Under the pieces are notes generated by a model. It worked only from the letters and a program-made list of their open reading frames with translations. It searched no databases and was not told the origin of the DNA. The position numbers and the translations under genes were made by a program. From Streptomyces sp. AC555_RSS877 (lineage in GTDB: Bacteria; Actinomycetota; Actinomycetes; Streptomycetales; Streptomycetaceae), in the NCBI RefSeq assembly GCF_019049245.1, contig NZ_JAGMUK010000104.1, positions 62,001 through 126,000 on the forward strand: a stretch of DNA of 64,000 nt. The letters run 5' to 3'. The first letter of the stretch is position 1. Every line of letters starts with the position of its first letter. Shown piece after piece: positions 9,184 to 18,830 of the stretch.

Positions 9184-11141
9184 TGTCCGTGGTCGACCGG
9201 CAGGAATGGGACGTCGTCGTGGTCGGCGCCGGCGGGGCCGGGCTGCGTGCCGCCATCGAGGCACGTGAGCGCGGTGCCCGTACGGCCGTCATCTGCAAGT
9301 CGCTGTTCGGCAAGGCGCACACGGTGATGGCCGAGGGCGGCATCGCCGCGGCGATGGGCAACGTGAACTCCGGTGACAACTGGCAGGTCCACTTCCGCGA
9401 CACCATGCGCGGCGGGAAGTTCCTCAACCAGTGGCGGATGGCCGAGCTGCACGCGCGGGAGGCCCCGGACCGGGTATGGGAGCTGGAGACCTGGGGCGCC
9501 CTCTTCGACCGTACGAAGGACGGCCGGATCTCGCAGCGCAACTTCGGCGGCCACGAGTACCCGCGCCTGGCGCACGTCGGCGACCGCACGGGCCTGGAAC
9601 TGATCCGCACCCTCCAGCAGAAGATCGTGTCGTTGCAGCAGCAGGACTTCCAGGAGACCGGCGACTACGAGTCGCGCCTGAAGGTGTACCAGGAGTGCAC
9701 GGTCACCCGGATCCTCAAGACTGTGCCTGACAGCGGCTCCGCCGCGGGCTCGCGGGTGTCCGGGGTCTTCGCCTACGACCGCGAGACCGGGCGCTTCTTC
9801 GTCCTCGAAGCCCCCGCCGTGGTGATCGCGACCGGCGGCATCGGCAAGTCCTTCAAGGTGACGTCGAACTCGTGGGAGTACACGGGCGACGGCCACGCGC
9901 TGGCGCTGCTGGCCGGGGCACCCCTCCTCAACATGGAGTTCGTGCAGTTCCACCCGACGGGCATGGTCTGGCCGCCGTCGGTGAAGGGCATCCTCGTCAC
10001 CGAGTCGGTGCGCGGTGACGGCGGGGTGCTCAGGAACTCCGAGGGCAAGCGGTTCATGTTCGACTACGTCCCCGACGTCTTCAAGGAGAAGTACGCCCAG
10101 TCGGAGGAGGAGGGCGACCGCTGGTACGAGGACCCGGACCACAACCGGCGCCCGCCCGAGCTGCTCCCCCGCGACGAGGTGGCCCGCGCGATCAACTCCG
10201 AGGTCAAGGCGGGCCGCGGCACCCAGCACGGCGGCGTGTTCCTCGACGTGTCGACGCGGATGCCCGCCGAGGTGATCCGGCGCCGGCTGCCGTCGATGTA
10301 CCACCAGTTCAAGGAGCTGGCCGACGTCGACATCACGGCGGAGCCGATGGAGGTCGGGCCCACCTGTCACTACGTGATGGGCGGCATCGCCGTCGAGTCG
10401 GACACCGCGGCCGCGCGCGGGGTGCCGGGTCTGTTCGCCGCCGGTGAGGTCGCGGGCGGCATGCACGGCTCCAACCGCCTGGGCGGCAACTCCCTGTCCG
10501 ACCTGCTGGTGTTCGGCCGGCGCGCGGGCTGGCACGCGGCCGACTACGCGACCGGGCTCGGCGTGGACCGCCCGCCCGTGGACGACGTCCAGGTCGACAC
10601 GGCGGCGGCGGAAGCCTTGCGGCCGTTCTCGGCGGAAGGCCCGGAACCCGCCGGAGGGCCGCCGGAGAACCCGTACACCCTCCACCAGGAACTCCAGCAG
10701 ACCATGAACGACCTGGTCGGCATCATCCGCCGCGAGGCGGAGATGGAGCAGGCCCTGGAGAAGCTGGCGGACCTGCGGCTACGGGCCCGGCGGGCCGGGG
10801 TGGAGGGTCACCGCCAGTTCAACCCGGGCTGGCACCTCGCCCTGGACCTGCGGAACATGCTCCTGGTCAGCGAGTGTGTGGCCCGGGCCGCACTGGAGCG
10901 GACGGAGTCGCGCGGCGGTCACACCCGCGAGGACCATCCGGCGATGGACCGCGAGTGGCGTCGCCTCAACCTGCTGTGCCAACTCACGGATCCCACCGGC
11001 GGGCTGGCGGCCACCGACCCGGTGCGCGGACAGATCGACCTCAGCCGTGAGTCCACCGACCCCATCCGCCCCGACCTGCTCGCCCTCTTCGACAAGGAGG
11101 AGCTGGTCAAGTACCTCGCCGAAGAGGAGCTGTACGAATGA
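9183..11141 (+). CDS. sdhA: Succinate dehydrogenase/fumarate reductase flavoprotein subunit
   Basis: 652-residue FAD-binding subunit that oxidises succinate (or reduces fumarate). The N-terminal dinucleotide motif VVVGAGGAGLRAAIEA is at about residues 12-27. The FAD-linking His region is KAHTVMAEGGI. The substrate-binding part HPTGMVWPPSVKGILVTE and the C-terminal GGMHGSNRLGGNSL motif are intact. It overlaps the anchor gene by three bases and the iron-sulphur gene by four (ATGA), so the three are translationally coupled. The sequence does not settle whether the enzyme runs as dehydrogenase or fumarate reductase. Confidence 0.95.
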   Translation: MSVVDRQEWDVVVVGAGGAGLRAAIEARERGARTAVICKSLFGKAHTVMAEGGIAAAMGNVNSGDNWQVHFRDTMRGGKFLNQWRMAELHAREAPDRVWELETWGALFDRTKDGRISQRNFGGHEYPRLAHVGDRTGLELIRTLQQKIVSLQQQDFQETGDYESRLKVYQECTVTRILKTVPDSGSAAGSRVSGVFAYDRETGRFFVLEAPAVVIATGGIGKSFKVTSNSWEYTGDGHALALLAGAPLLNMEFVQFHPTGMVWPPSVKGILVTESVRGDGGVLRNSEGKRFMFDYVPDVFKEKYAQSEEEGDRWYEDPDHNRRPPELLPRDEVARAINSEVKAGRGTQHGGVFLDVSTRMPAEVIRRRLPSMYHQFKELADVDITAEPMEVGPTCHYVMGGIAVESDTAAARGVPGLFAAGEVAGGMHGSNRLGGNSLSDLLVFGRRAGWHAADYATGLGVDRPPVDDVQVDTAAAEALRPFSAEGPEPAGGPPENPYTLHQELQQTMNDLVGIIRREAEMEQALEKLADLRLRARRAGVEGHRQFNPGWHLALDLRNMLLVSECVARAALERTESRGGHTREDHPAMDREWRRLNLLCQLTDPTGGLAATDPVRGQIDLSRESTDPIRPDLLALFDKEELVKYLAEEELYE

Positions 11142-11914
11142 GCGGCTACACGGCCCACTTCAAGGTGTGGCGGGGTGACGTGCAGGGCGGCGACCTCCAG
11201 GACTTCAAGGTCGAGGTGAACGAGGGCGAGGTCGTCCTCGACATCATCCACCGCCTCCAGGCCACCCAGGCCCCGGACCTCGCCGTCCGCTGGAACTGCA
11301 AGGCCGGCAAGTGCGGTTCGTGCTCGGCCGAGATCAACGGGCGCCCCCGTCTGCTGTGCATGACCCGCATGTCGGTGTTCACCGCCGAGGAGACGATCAC
11401 CGTCACTCCGCTGCGCGCCTTTCCCGTCGTACGGGATCTGGTGACCGACGTCGGATTCAACTACACGAAGGCCCGCGAGGTGCCCGCCTTCGTACCGCCC
11501 GCCGATCTCGGTCCCGGCGAGTACCGGATGATGCAGGAGGACGTGGACCGGCCGCAGGAGTTCCGCAAGTGCATCGAGTGCTTCCTGTGCCAGGACACCT
11601 GCCATGTGGTCCGCGACCACGAGGAGAACAAACCGGCGTTCGCCGGTCCGCGGTTCCTGATGCGGGTCGCGGAACTGGACATGCATCCGCTGGACGCGGC
11701 GGCGGAGACCGGCCTCGACCGGAAGCGGTCGGCCCAGGACGAGCACGGTCTCGGCTACTGCAACATCACCAAGTGCTGCACGGAGGTCTGCCCCGAGGGC
11801 ATCAAGATCACGGACAACGCGCTGATCCCTTTGAAGGAACGGGCGGTCGACCGCAAGTACGACCCGCTCGTGTGGCTCGGCAACAAGATCCGGCGGCGGC
11901 CCTCGTCAGGCTGA
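11138..11914 (+). CDS. sdhB: Succinate dehydrogenase/fumarate reductase iron-sulphur subunit
   Basis: 258 residues. The N-terminal ferredoxin domain carries the [2Fe-2S] ligands in CKAGKCGSCS and a later Cys (RPRLLC). The C-terminal helical domain carries the cysteine sets CIECFLCQDTC and CNITKCCTEVCPEG for the [4Fe-4S] and [3Fe-4S] centres. It is the last gene of the anchor-flavoprotein-iron-sulphur operon. Its 3' end overlaps the convergent methyltransferase gene by nine bases, so transcription must end inside or beyond that gene, or by collision. Confidence 0.95.
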   Translation: MSGYTAHFKVWRGDVQGGDLQDFKVEVNEGEVVLDIIHRLQATQAPDLAVRWNCKAGKCGSCSAEINGRPRLLCMTRMSVFTAEETITVTPLRAFPVVRDLVTDVGFNYTKAREVPAFVPPADLGPGEYRMMQEDVDRPQEFRKCIECFLCQDTCHVVRDHEENKPAFAGPRFLMRVAELDMHPLDAAAETGLDRKRSAQDEHGLGYCNITKCCTEVCPEGIKITDNALIPLKERAVDRKYDPLVWLGNKIRRRPSSG

Positions 11915-12859
11915 GGCCCGCAGATAGCCCGAGTGCGCGACCTGGCCGAGGTAGGTGAACCGGGTCTCGGTGGCCATGTGCTTCTCGAAGGCCTCCTTGA
12001 TACCGGGCCACTTCGGGTGCCCGAAGTCGTCCAGTACGACGATGCCGCCGGGTGCCACGATCCGCTCGGCCCACTCCAGGTCGGCCGCCACACCGGCGGC
12101 GGAGTGGTCCCCGTCGACGACGATCACGCCGTAGGAGCGGTCGGAGACCAGAGCGCGCACCTCGGGGTCCTCGGAGAAGCCCTGCTGGATCCGGGTCGCG
12201 GCACCGGCCGCGCCCGCCAGCGACAGATTGGTGCGCACCGCGGCTCCCTGCACCGGGGTGCCCGAGGCGTCGTCCCCCATGGTGGCGCCGGGCTGCAGCT
12301 GCGTCCCCGCGAGCGGATCGACGATCGTCAGCCGCGGGTCACGCCCGGCACGCTCCATCATCCGGATCAGGGCCGCGCCGAACATCCCGTACAGCGTGCC
12401 GATCTCCAGGATCTCGTCGTTCGGCGGATCGAGCAGCGGCACGGCGGACAGCTTGCCGACGATGTTCATGGTCCCGCCGGCGATCCGGCCGACACCGAGC
12501 GCCTCCAACGCGATGAGCAGCCGGAACGCCTGGGCGACATTGCGCTCGGCACCGTCCTTGTCCCCGGTCACCCGCGCCAGCTCCGCGATCGTGCGGTCGA
12601 GGTGGGGCGCGGACGGCAGCCGTGACGCGCCGCGCCCGGTGCCGTCGAAGAACAGCTCCAGGGGGCGCTGGCGGCCGCGCAGCTTCTGAAGCTCCTGCTG
12701 CGTCACATCGGCAGCGGTGCTCCCAGGGGCGTTCCGGGTCGTGTTCACCACGGTGTTCGTCATGACCCGGCGGACCTGGCGCTCGATGCGCTGGTCGAGG
12801 AGTTCGACGATCGGCCGCAGGGCACGCCGGGCGGTCTTGCTGGTGATGAGGGCTCGCAT
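11906..12859 (-). CDS. Class I SAM-dependent methyltransferase (methyltransferase-24-like)
   Basis: 317 residues. The first 100 or so are helical and basic; the Rossmann core follows with motif I around ILEIGTLYGMFGAALI, the acidic post-I strand (LTIVDPLAG), and GVIVVDGDHSAAGVAADLEWA then GGIVVLDDFGHPKWPG. The DGDH/DDFG pattern is typical of small-molecule or glycan O-methyltransferases of the class with a metal-like loop. I start it at the ATG at 12859 (MRALITSKTARRALRP); the frame is open to 12928 without a better site. Substrate unknown. It is tail-to-tail with sdhB. Confidence 0.8.
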   Translation of the reverse strand: MRALITSKTARRALRPIVELLDQRIERQVRRVMTNTVVNTTRNAPGSTAADVTQQELQKLRGRQRPLELFFDGTGRGASRLPSAPHLDRTIAELARVTGDKDGAERNVAQAFRLLIALEALGVGRIAGGTMNIVGKLSAVPLLDPPNDEILEIGTLYGMFGAALIRMMERAGRDPRLTIVDPLAGTQLQPGATMGDDASGTPVQGAAVRTNLSLAGAAGAATRIQQGFSEDPEVRALVSDRSYGVIVVDGDHSAAGVAADLEWAERIVAPGGIVVLDDFGHPKWPGIKEAFEKHMATETRFTYLGQVAHSGYLRASA

Positions 12860-12994
12860 CCGTGGACGGTAGGGCGGCCACAGCCCGCTCACAACCAACG
12901 GAAGAACCCGTGCGGGCGAAGCGCACATGACGTCTCGGCCACGGGAGGCTTACGCAGGACCGCGTGGCGGTCCGGCACCCGCGTACGGCGAGGA

Positions 12995-13106
12995 GGGGGC
13001 GTGTCGGGGGGTGTTCGCCCGCAGGGTTGGCGCGTCAACGCCGTTGAGTCGGTGAGCAACCGATTCCGCGCCGTTCCGAGGACGGACACCCCCCCGACAC
13101 GCCCCC
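12995..13106. repeat. Long imperfect inverted repeat
   Basis: The 20-base arm 12995-13014 is the reverse complement of 13086-13106 with one extra C, separated by about 71 bases. It lies in the gap between the GH18-like gene stop (13159) and the methyltransferase start. It may be a long transcriptional stem-loop for the GH18-like gene or a tiny mobile remnant; no target duplication is visible. Confidence 0.55.
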
Positions 13107-13158
13107 GCCCTCACGAAAACCGAAGGCGACACCCTCCGCGGCTCCGCCGAGGAGGGTC

Positions 13159-14262
13159 TCAGCGCACCCAGCCCTCCCGGTACGCCGTCCAGTCCTCCTC
13201 CGTGGCGGCGAAGTCCACGTACGCGGCGACGCCGAAGTTGGCGCGGTCCGCGTCCGTGCGGGACAGGCCCAGCCGGACTCCCCGGACCGCGGCGGCGGCG
13301 GTCTCGGCGTGATTCCAGTGGCCGAACCGGTTCTCGTGGTAGAAGGGCAGGCCCATGAGCAGGTCGGTGGACTGCGGGGTGACCTCCAGGGCCAGCGCGG
13401 TCTGCTGGGCGACATAGCCGCCGTACGTGCTCTCCAACGGCTGCATCGTGTCGTACGACATCACCGCGATCTGGTCGACCCGGCGCGCGACCTGCCCGAA
13501 GAACTTCTGCGACCACCACTTCGGGTGCCCGGCGACCGTGCCCCAGAAGGAGTGGAACCCCGGCACCGGATCGATCTGGTGCGCGGCGATCGACAGCTGC
13601 GCGTCCTCAGCGCGGGTGACCGGGCGCAGCGCGTCGAGGAGGGTGAGGTAGTTCCGGTCGCCCGAGTGCAGCGGCTCCAGGTCGAAGTGCACGCCGTCGA
13701 AGCCCACGGCCAGGATCTGCCGGGTGGACTCGACGACGGCGGCCCGGGTCTCCGGCCGCTCCAGGCGCATGCCGTTCGGGCTCTCGGTGGCGAGCACATC
13801 ACCGAGCCAGGCCTGCACCCGGATGCCGGGCGCGGCCCTGTGCATCGCGTCGATGAACCAACGCGCTCTGGGATACGCCGACTTGGGCAGGGTGCCGTTG
13901 TGCTCCAGGGGCCCGGAGTGGACGTAGAGATCACGCATCCCGGTGCTCTCCAGCCGGCGGGCCAGGGCAGCGACGTCGGCGTCCTTCTTCCGCCCGTCGA
14001 CCCAGGCATGGCCGAGCCAGATGGCGTCCTTGCCGCGGGTGTACGTGCCGGCCGCCGGATCGCCGGTGTAATTGACCCGGAGGGCGATCTGGGAAGCGAG
14101 CACCGGCAGCACGACGACCAGGACGAGCGCGAGGGCGGTGCGACGGACCCGGCGGACCCAGGTCCGCCACCGCTTGGTCCCGGACCGAGGCTCCGGCACC
14201 GCCTCCGGCACCGTCTCGGGCTCCTGCTCTGCTTCCATCCCCGTCCCCCCAGAACGTTCCAT
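13159..14262 (-). CDS. Membrane-anchored GH18-like TIM-barrel protein
   Basis: 367 residues. A Glu/Pro-rich cytoplasmic N-terminus is followed by one membrane helix (about 43-65, LALVLVVVLPVLASQIAL); the rest would be outside. The barrel has a GH18-like strand-4 motif, GFDGVHFDLEPLHSGD, which matches the DxxDxDxE pattern only in part, keeping the last Asp and Glu. Late-barrel elements IAVMSYDTMQP and LLMGLPFYHEN also fit chitinase-like folds. The start at 14262 has GGGGAGGGGAAC upstream; ATGs at 14238 and 14355 are alternatives. It is divergent from the coiled-coil membrane gene. It is either a glycosidase acting at the cell surface or a non-catalytic glycan-binding barrel. Confidence 0.72.
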   Translation of the reverse strand: MERSGGTGMEAEQEPETVPEAVPEPRSGTKRWRTWVRRVRRTALALVLVVVLPVLASQIALRVNYTGDPAAGTYTRGKDAIWLGHAWVDGRKKDADVAALARRLESTGMRDLYVHSGPLEHNGTLPKSAYPRARWFIDAMHRAAPGIRVQAWLGDVLATESPNGMRLERPETRAAVVESTRQILAVGFDGVHFDLEPLHSGDRNYLTLLDALRPVTRAEDAQLSIAAHQIDPVPGFHSFWGTVAGHPKWWSQKFFGQVARRVDQIAVMSYDTMQPLESTYGGYVAQQTALALEVTPQSTDLLMGLPFYHENRFGHWNHAETAAAAVRGVRLGLSRTDADRANFGVAAYVDFAATEEDWTAYREGWVR

Positions 14263-14345
14263 GACGGCGTTCCCCTCCCCCATCGGTCTACGGCCACCCG
14301 CCACCCCGGTCGCGCCCCCGCATTCCTCCTCATACGCTCCGAAAG

Positions 14346-15929
14346 GTGACGTCATCGTTGATCCGAGGCCGCTCGCGGCGCACCCGCTCTTCCATATCCG
14401 TGCGGGTGGCGCATGCCGTGCTGGGCGGTGCGGCCGGGCTCGTGTGGCTGGCGTTGCCAGGGATGACGATCAACACGGACGCTCCGGTTGCGATCAGCAC
14501 CGACACCCGGCGGGTTGCCGCAGCGCCGGATGACGAGGAGACCTCCGCCGCGGACCTGGTCCTGCCGCTCGCCGTGGTGGGCGCCGCAGGCGCCCTGGCC
14601 GGATACGGCTACGTACGACGGACCCGGCGGGCCCGATCCCGTACGACCCCCGGCGGCAGCACCCGCCCCGCGCCCCCCGTCCCGCCCCTCAGCGGCCTCG
14701 ACGAACAGGCACGGACCCTCCTCGCCGAGGCCGACAACCGGATCCGTGCCGGCCACGAGGAACTGGGCTTCGCCGAGCCGCGTTCCGGACCGGCGGCCGT
14801 CGCGCCGTTCACCCGGGCCCTGCGGGAGGCCGAGTCCGAACTGTCCGCCGCCTTCCGCATGCGCCACCGTTACGACGCGGGCGTCCCGGAGGACGAGACA
14901 TCCCGTCGCCACGCGCTGACCGGCATCGTGGGCCGGTGCCAGGAAGCGTGCCGCCGGCTGGAAACGGAGGCCGCGGCCTTCGACCGGCTCCGCGCGCCGG
15001 CCCGGGAGTCCGGGGAAGCCCTGGCCTTCGCGGAGACCCGGTTCCGCGAGCTGGCCGCCCGCACGGCAACCACGGAGACCACCCTCGCGGACGTCACCCG
15101 GCACTACGCCCTGTCCGCCACCGCCCCGGTCACCGGCCACGTCGAACAGGCCAAGGACCACCTGGTCCTCGCCACCACCCACCTCAACCGGTCCCGCCAG
15201 GCCGCCGATTGGGACGACCCGGACGGCACGGCCCGCGACCTCCGCGCCGCCGAAGGCGCCATCGCGCGGGCCGCGGTACTGCTCGACGGGGTGGATCGGC
15301 TGGCGGCGGATCTGACGACGGCTCAGCAGATGCTCCCGGCCACCCTGACGGGCGCCGAGGCGGAGTTGGCGGTGGTACGAGGACTGCCGGCCACCGGGGA
15401 GCAGGGGCCTTCGGACGGGGCTCCGGACGGGCCCGCGGAGGGCCCCTTGTCCCACGTCCCCGTGGGCGAACTGCGAGCCCGGCTACGGCACGCCGACGCC
15501 GTCCTGGCCTCCGTACGGCACACCCTGACCGGCGCCCGCCCGTACGACCCCCTGGACCTCCTCCGCCGGACCGTCGAGGCGGCCGCACCACTCGCCACCG
15601 GCCGCACCGGCGTCCTCCCGGCCGCCGCCCTGCTCACGGCGGACAGCGCGATCGCCGACGCGGACGGCTTCATCACGGCACACCGGGCCGCGGTGGGCGC
15701 CGAGGCCCGCACCCTGCTGGCGGCGGCGCGGGAGACGACACCGGCCGGACCGGCCGCGCCGCCCTCCACCCTCACCGACCGGTTGCACGCCGACACCCTG
15801 GCCCGCCGGGCGCGGGAGCTCGCCGAGCAGGACGTACGCATGCACGGCAAACCCGACGCGGACGCGGCCCCGCAGGCAGGCTTCGGCGGCCCCGGCACTC
15901 GGGCGAACCCCGACTCGCCGACCCCGTGA
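14346..15929 (+). CDS. Membrane-anchored coiled-coil protein (TPM-protein stalk-like)
   Basis: 527 residues, GTG start. A signal-like hydrophobic segment (about 22-40) and a second helix (about 78-96) bracket a short outer loop; the rest is Ala/Arg/Glu/Leu-rich helix predicted to form long coiled coils (about 120-500), with a Gly/Pro break near 345-360. It resembles the C-terminal half of the Streptomyces TPM-domain proteins but lacks the catalytic-looking TPM domain itself. That comparison is from memory. Function unknown; it starts 84 bp from the divergent GH18-like gene, so the two may share regulation. Confidence 0.65.
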   Translation: MTSSLIRGRSRRTRSSISVRVAHAVLGGAAGLVWLALPGMTINTDAPVAISTDTRRVAAAPDDEETSAADLVLPLAVVGAAGALAGYGYVRRTRRARSRTTPGGSTRPAPPVPPLSGLDEQARTLLAEADNRIRAGHEELGFAEPRSGPAAVAPFTRALREAESELSAAFRMRHRYDAGVPEDETSRRHALTGIVGRCQEACRRLETEAAAFDRLRAPARESGEALAFAETRFRELAARTATTETTLADVTRHYALSATAPVTGHVEQAKDHLVLATTHLNRSRQAADWDDPDGTARDLRAAEGAIARAAVLLDGVDRLAADLTTAQQMLPATLTGAEAELAVVRGLPATGEQGPSDGAPDGPAEGPLSHVPVGELRARLRHADAVLASVRHTLTGARPYDPLDLLRRTVEAAAPLATGRTGVLPAAALLTADSAIADADGFITAHRAAVGAEARTLLAAARETTPAGPAAPPSTLTDRLHADTLARRARELAEQDVRMHGKPDADAAPQAGFGGPGTRANPDSPTP

Positions 15930-15953
15930 AGCACTCGGACTCACCCGCCTCGC

Positions 15954-18578
15954 TCAGAACAGGCTCAGCAGGGCCTCCGCCGGGTCCGCCAGGCCGGTCT
16001 CCCCGTCCGGCAGCGGGAGTTCGAACCACACCGTCTTGCCGCGGGGCGTCCGGCGGGAACCCCAGGCCGCGCTGAGGAGGCCGACCAGTTGCAGGCCTCG
16101 GCCGCCCTCGTCGGTGTCGCGGGCGCGGCGGCGGCGGGGCTGGACCAGGCCGGAGTCCCAGACCTCGCACACCAGCGTGCGGTCGAGCAGCAGCCGCAGC
16201 CTGATGTCGCCCTCGCCGTAGCGCAGGGCGTTCGTGACCAGCTCGCTGACCAGCAGTTCCGTCGTGTCGATCAGGGGTTCCATGTCCCAGCGCTGCAGCT
16301 GGCCGCGGGCGTACTCGCGGGCCTTGCCCACGCTGCGCGGCTCGCGCGGCAGCGTCCAGTCGCCGACCGAGTCGGCGGGCAGGCCCTGGACGCGTGCCAT
16401 GAGCAGGGCGATGTCGTCCTCGCCGTGGAGGCTGTCGAGGGTGTGCAGGACGTGGTCGCAGACGTCCTCCAGAGGGCTGGAGGGGTCGGTCAGCGCTCCT
16501 ACGAAGGCCTGGAGGCCCTCGTCCAGAGGGTGGTCGCGCGATTCGACCAGTCCATCCGTGTAGAGCGCGAGCAGGGCGCCCTCCGGCAGTTCGACCTCCA
16601 CCTCCTCGAAGGGCTCGCCCCCCACGCCGAGCGGCATGCCCGGCGGCACGTCGAGCATCAGTGCCGCCTCGCCGGGTTCGACCAGGACGGGAGGCAGGTG
16701 GCCGGCGTTCGCGAACGTGCACCTGCGGGTCACCGAGTCGTAGACGGCGTACACGCAGGTCGCCAGGTACACCTCGGAGAGGTCGGCCTCGCGGGGGCGG
16801 CGGGCCGCGCGGGTGGCCTGCTGGACGCCTCCCGGCGCCCCGAGGCCGCGCGCGATCTCGTCCAACGCGGAGAGGACTTCGGCCGGTTCGAGGTCCAGCA
16901 GGGCCAGTGTGCGTACCGCCGACCGCAGTTCACCCATCGCCACCGCGGCCCGCAGGCCTCGGCCCATCACGTCGCCCACCACGAGCGCGGTGCGGTGCCC
17001 CGGCAGTTCGATCACGTCGAACCAGTCGCCGCCGACCTCGCTCGGCCGGTCCGAGGACGAGTTGCCGGGCAGGTAGCGGCAGGCGATGTCGAGGCCGGAG
17101 GCGACCGGGTCGCCGGGGGGCAGCAGCGACCGCTGCAGTATCAACGCGCGTTCGTGCTCGCGCCGGTAGAGGCGGGCGTTGTCGATACAGACGGCCGCCC
17201 GCGCGGCCAGCTCCACCGCGAGGTCCCGGTCCCGGTCGCCGAACGGCTCGCTGCCCTTGGTCCGGGCGAACTGCGCGATGCCCACGACCGTGTCGTGGGC
17301 GACCATCGGCACGGCGAGCGTGGACTGGACGAGGCCGCCGTCCTCGGCGGGCACCCACTGCGGACGGGCCGTGCGCAGGGCGTCCGCGCAGGGCGAGTTG
17401 AAGGGGTAGTGGTGGACCGCGCCGACCGCGACCGGGTCGCCCGAACCGGCGAAGGGCCCGTCGGAGACGGCGCTGGCGAAGGCGACGCGGCGCAGTTCCG
17501 CACTGCCGTCGGCGAGGCCCGGCGGGGTCTCGTCGCCGGCCAGCAGTCCTTGGTAGAGGTCGACCGTCGCCAGGTCGCAGAAGCCGGGGACGACGACGTC
17601 GAGGAGTTCCCGGGCGGTGGTCTCCAGGTCGAGGGAGTTGCCTATGCGGGCTCCGGCCTCGTTCAGGAGGGCGAGATTGCGCCGGGCGTTGGCGGCCTCG
17701 CGGGCGGCGGCGCGACGGGCGGTGATGTCGAGTCCGAGCCACGCGATGCCGATGGGGCGTCCGGAGCCGCTGTGCACGCGGTAGAGGTTGATGGACCAGT
17801 GGCGGCGCTCGTCGGAGCCCGGCACGAAGCCCGTGACGTGCATGTCCGTGATGGAGTTGCCGGTTTCCAGCACCCGGCGCAGGGTCGCGGCGATCCGCTC
17901 GGCCTCCGGGCCCTGCAGGTAGTCGTACACGCCCTTGCCGCGGTGGTCGTCGGGGGTGCCGCCGAAGGTGTTGGCGAACTGCAGGTTGGCGCGGCGCACC
18001 CGCAGATCGGGGTCGATCAGCAGGAAGCCGAACGGAGATTGACCGAATATCGCCTGCGAGGCGGCGAGGTCGGTCTCGATGCTGCGCAGGGTGCGGACGT
18101 CGACGACGATGCAGACGGCGGCCTTCTCGCCGTCCTGGGTCCGCGTCGGCATGACATACACCTCGGCGAGCCCCTGACGGCCGGGCTCGCCGGTCGCCGA
18201 GTCCGGCCCGCGGAAGGGGACCACGCCGGTCCACTCCCGCCCGTCGAGGATCTCCGCCATCTTCCGCTGGCCCCGCTCCTGCAGGTCCGGGTCGATGAAC
18301 ACCGCTATGGGGTCCATGCCGACGGCCCGCTCGGCGGCGATGCCGAAGAGCTGCTCGGCGCGCAGGCTCCACTGCTCGACCAGCCCGTCGGGGCCGATGG
18401 AGAAGGACGCGACCTTGATGTAGTCGTAGATCGAACCGGGCGGGCTGCTCTGCCACATGGCGTCGCCGGGCGGCACGTCTTCCGGACGGATGCCCGCGGC
18501 GGCATCACCCGCGGCCTCCGTCCTCGCGCCGTCCGACGGGTCCTTCGACTCCGTGGCCTTCGCTGGTATCTCGCTCAC
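15954..18578 (-). CDS. PAS-GAF-SpoIIE phosphatase with C-terminal anti-sigma-factor kinase domain
   Basis: 874-residue cytoplasmic signalling protein. Domains in order: two PAS domains (about 45-290), GAF (about 310-475), PP2C/SpoIIE phosphatase (about 500-720) and HATPase_c of the RsbW/SpoIIAB type (about 740-865). Phosphatase metal motifs are visible (VGGDWFDVIELP, VVGDVMGRG, YTDGLVESR, EDDIALL). The kinase has its N box (LVSELVTNALRYG) and G box (DEGGRGLQLV). GTG at 18578 has GGAGGGG nine bases upstream and is preferred to upstream starts in the open frame. Such proteins dephosphorylate anti-anti-sigma factors in response to signals read by PAS/GAF. The partner is not encoded here. Confidence 0.92.
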   Translation of the reverse strand: MSEIPAKATESKDPSDGARTEAAGDAAAGIRPEDVPPGDAMWQSSPPGSIYDYIKVASFSIGPDGLVEQWSLRAEQLFGIAAERAVGMDPIAVFIDPDLQERGQRKMAEILDGREWTGVVPFRGPDSATGEPGRQGLAEVYVMPTRTQDGEKAAVCIVVDVRTLRSIETDLAASQAIFGQSPFGFLLIDPDLRVRRANLQFANTFGGTPDDHRGKGVYDYLQGPEAERIAATLRRVLETGNSITDMHVTGFVPGSDERRHWSINLYRVHSGSGRPIGIAWLGLDITARRAAAREAANARRNLALLNEAGARIGNSLDLETTARELLDVVVPGFCDLATVDLYQGLLAGDETPPGLADGSAELRRVAFASAVSDGPFAGSGDPVAVGAVHHYPFNSPCADALRTARPQWVPAEDGGLVQSTLAVPMVAHDTVVGIAQFARTKGSEPFGDRDRDLAVELAARAAVCIDNARLYRREHERALILQRSLLPPGDPVASGLDIACRYLPGNSSSDRPSEVGGDWFDVIELPGHRTALVVGDVMGRGLRAAVAMGELRSAVRTLALLDLEPAEVLSALDEIARGLGAPGGVQQATRAARRPREADLSEVYLATCVYAVYDSVTRRCTFANAGHLPPVLVEPGEAALMLDVPPGMPLGVGGEPFEEVEVELPEGALLALYTDGLVESRDHPLDEGLQAFVGALTDPSSPLEDVCDHVLHTLDSLHGEDDIALLMARVQGLPADSVGDWTLPREPRSVGKAREYARGQLQRWDMEPLIDTTELLVSELVTNALRYGEGDIRLRLLLDRTLVCEVWDSGLVQPRRRRARDTDEGGRGLQLVGLLSAAWGSRRTPRGKTVWFELPLPDGETGLADPAEALLSLF

Positions 18579-18830
18579 GCGAACCGTCCCCTCCAGCTCA
18601 CCGCGTCCGGCACCGGTCACCGGGGGCGGCTGCCCGCAGTATCCAGCACTACGGCGCCGCACAACACGGTGTTCACGATCACAGCACGGTCCCGATGGTT
18701 TTCGGTCCGGACCGTGACAACACCTACAGTCTTCTAACCAGCGGGCACGCCGTCGAACCACGTGGATTCACAACCGCCACTGGCCTGAACCAGTTGCTCG
18801 ACAATGCGGAGGCGGTCGTACACCGCCGGC

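Noticed and set aside
16089..18737. 882-codon plus-strand frame over the PAS-GAF-SpoIIE gene
   Set aside because: It is antisense to a gene with complete phosphatase and kinase motifs; such long shadows are expected at this GC content.
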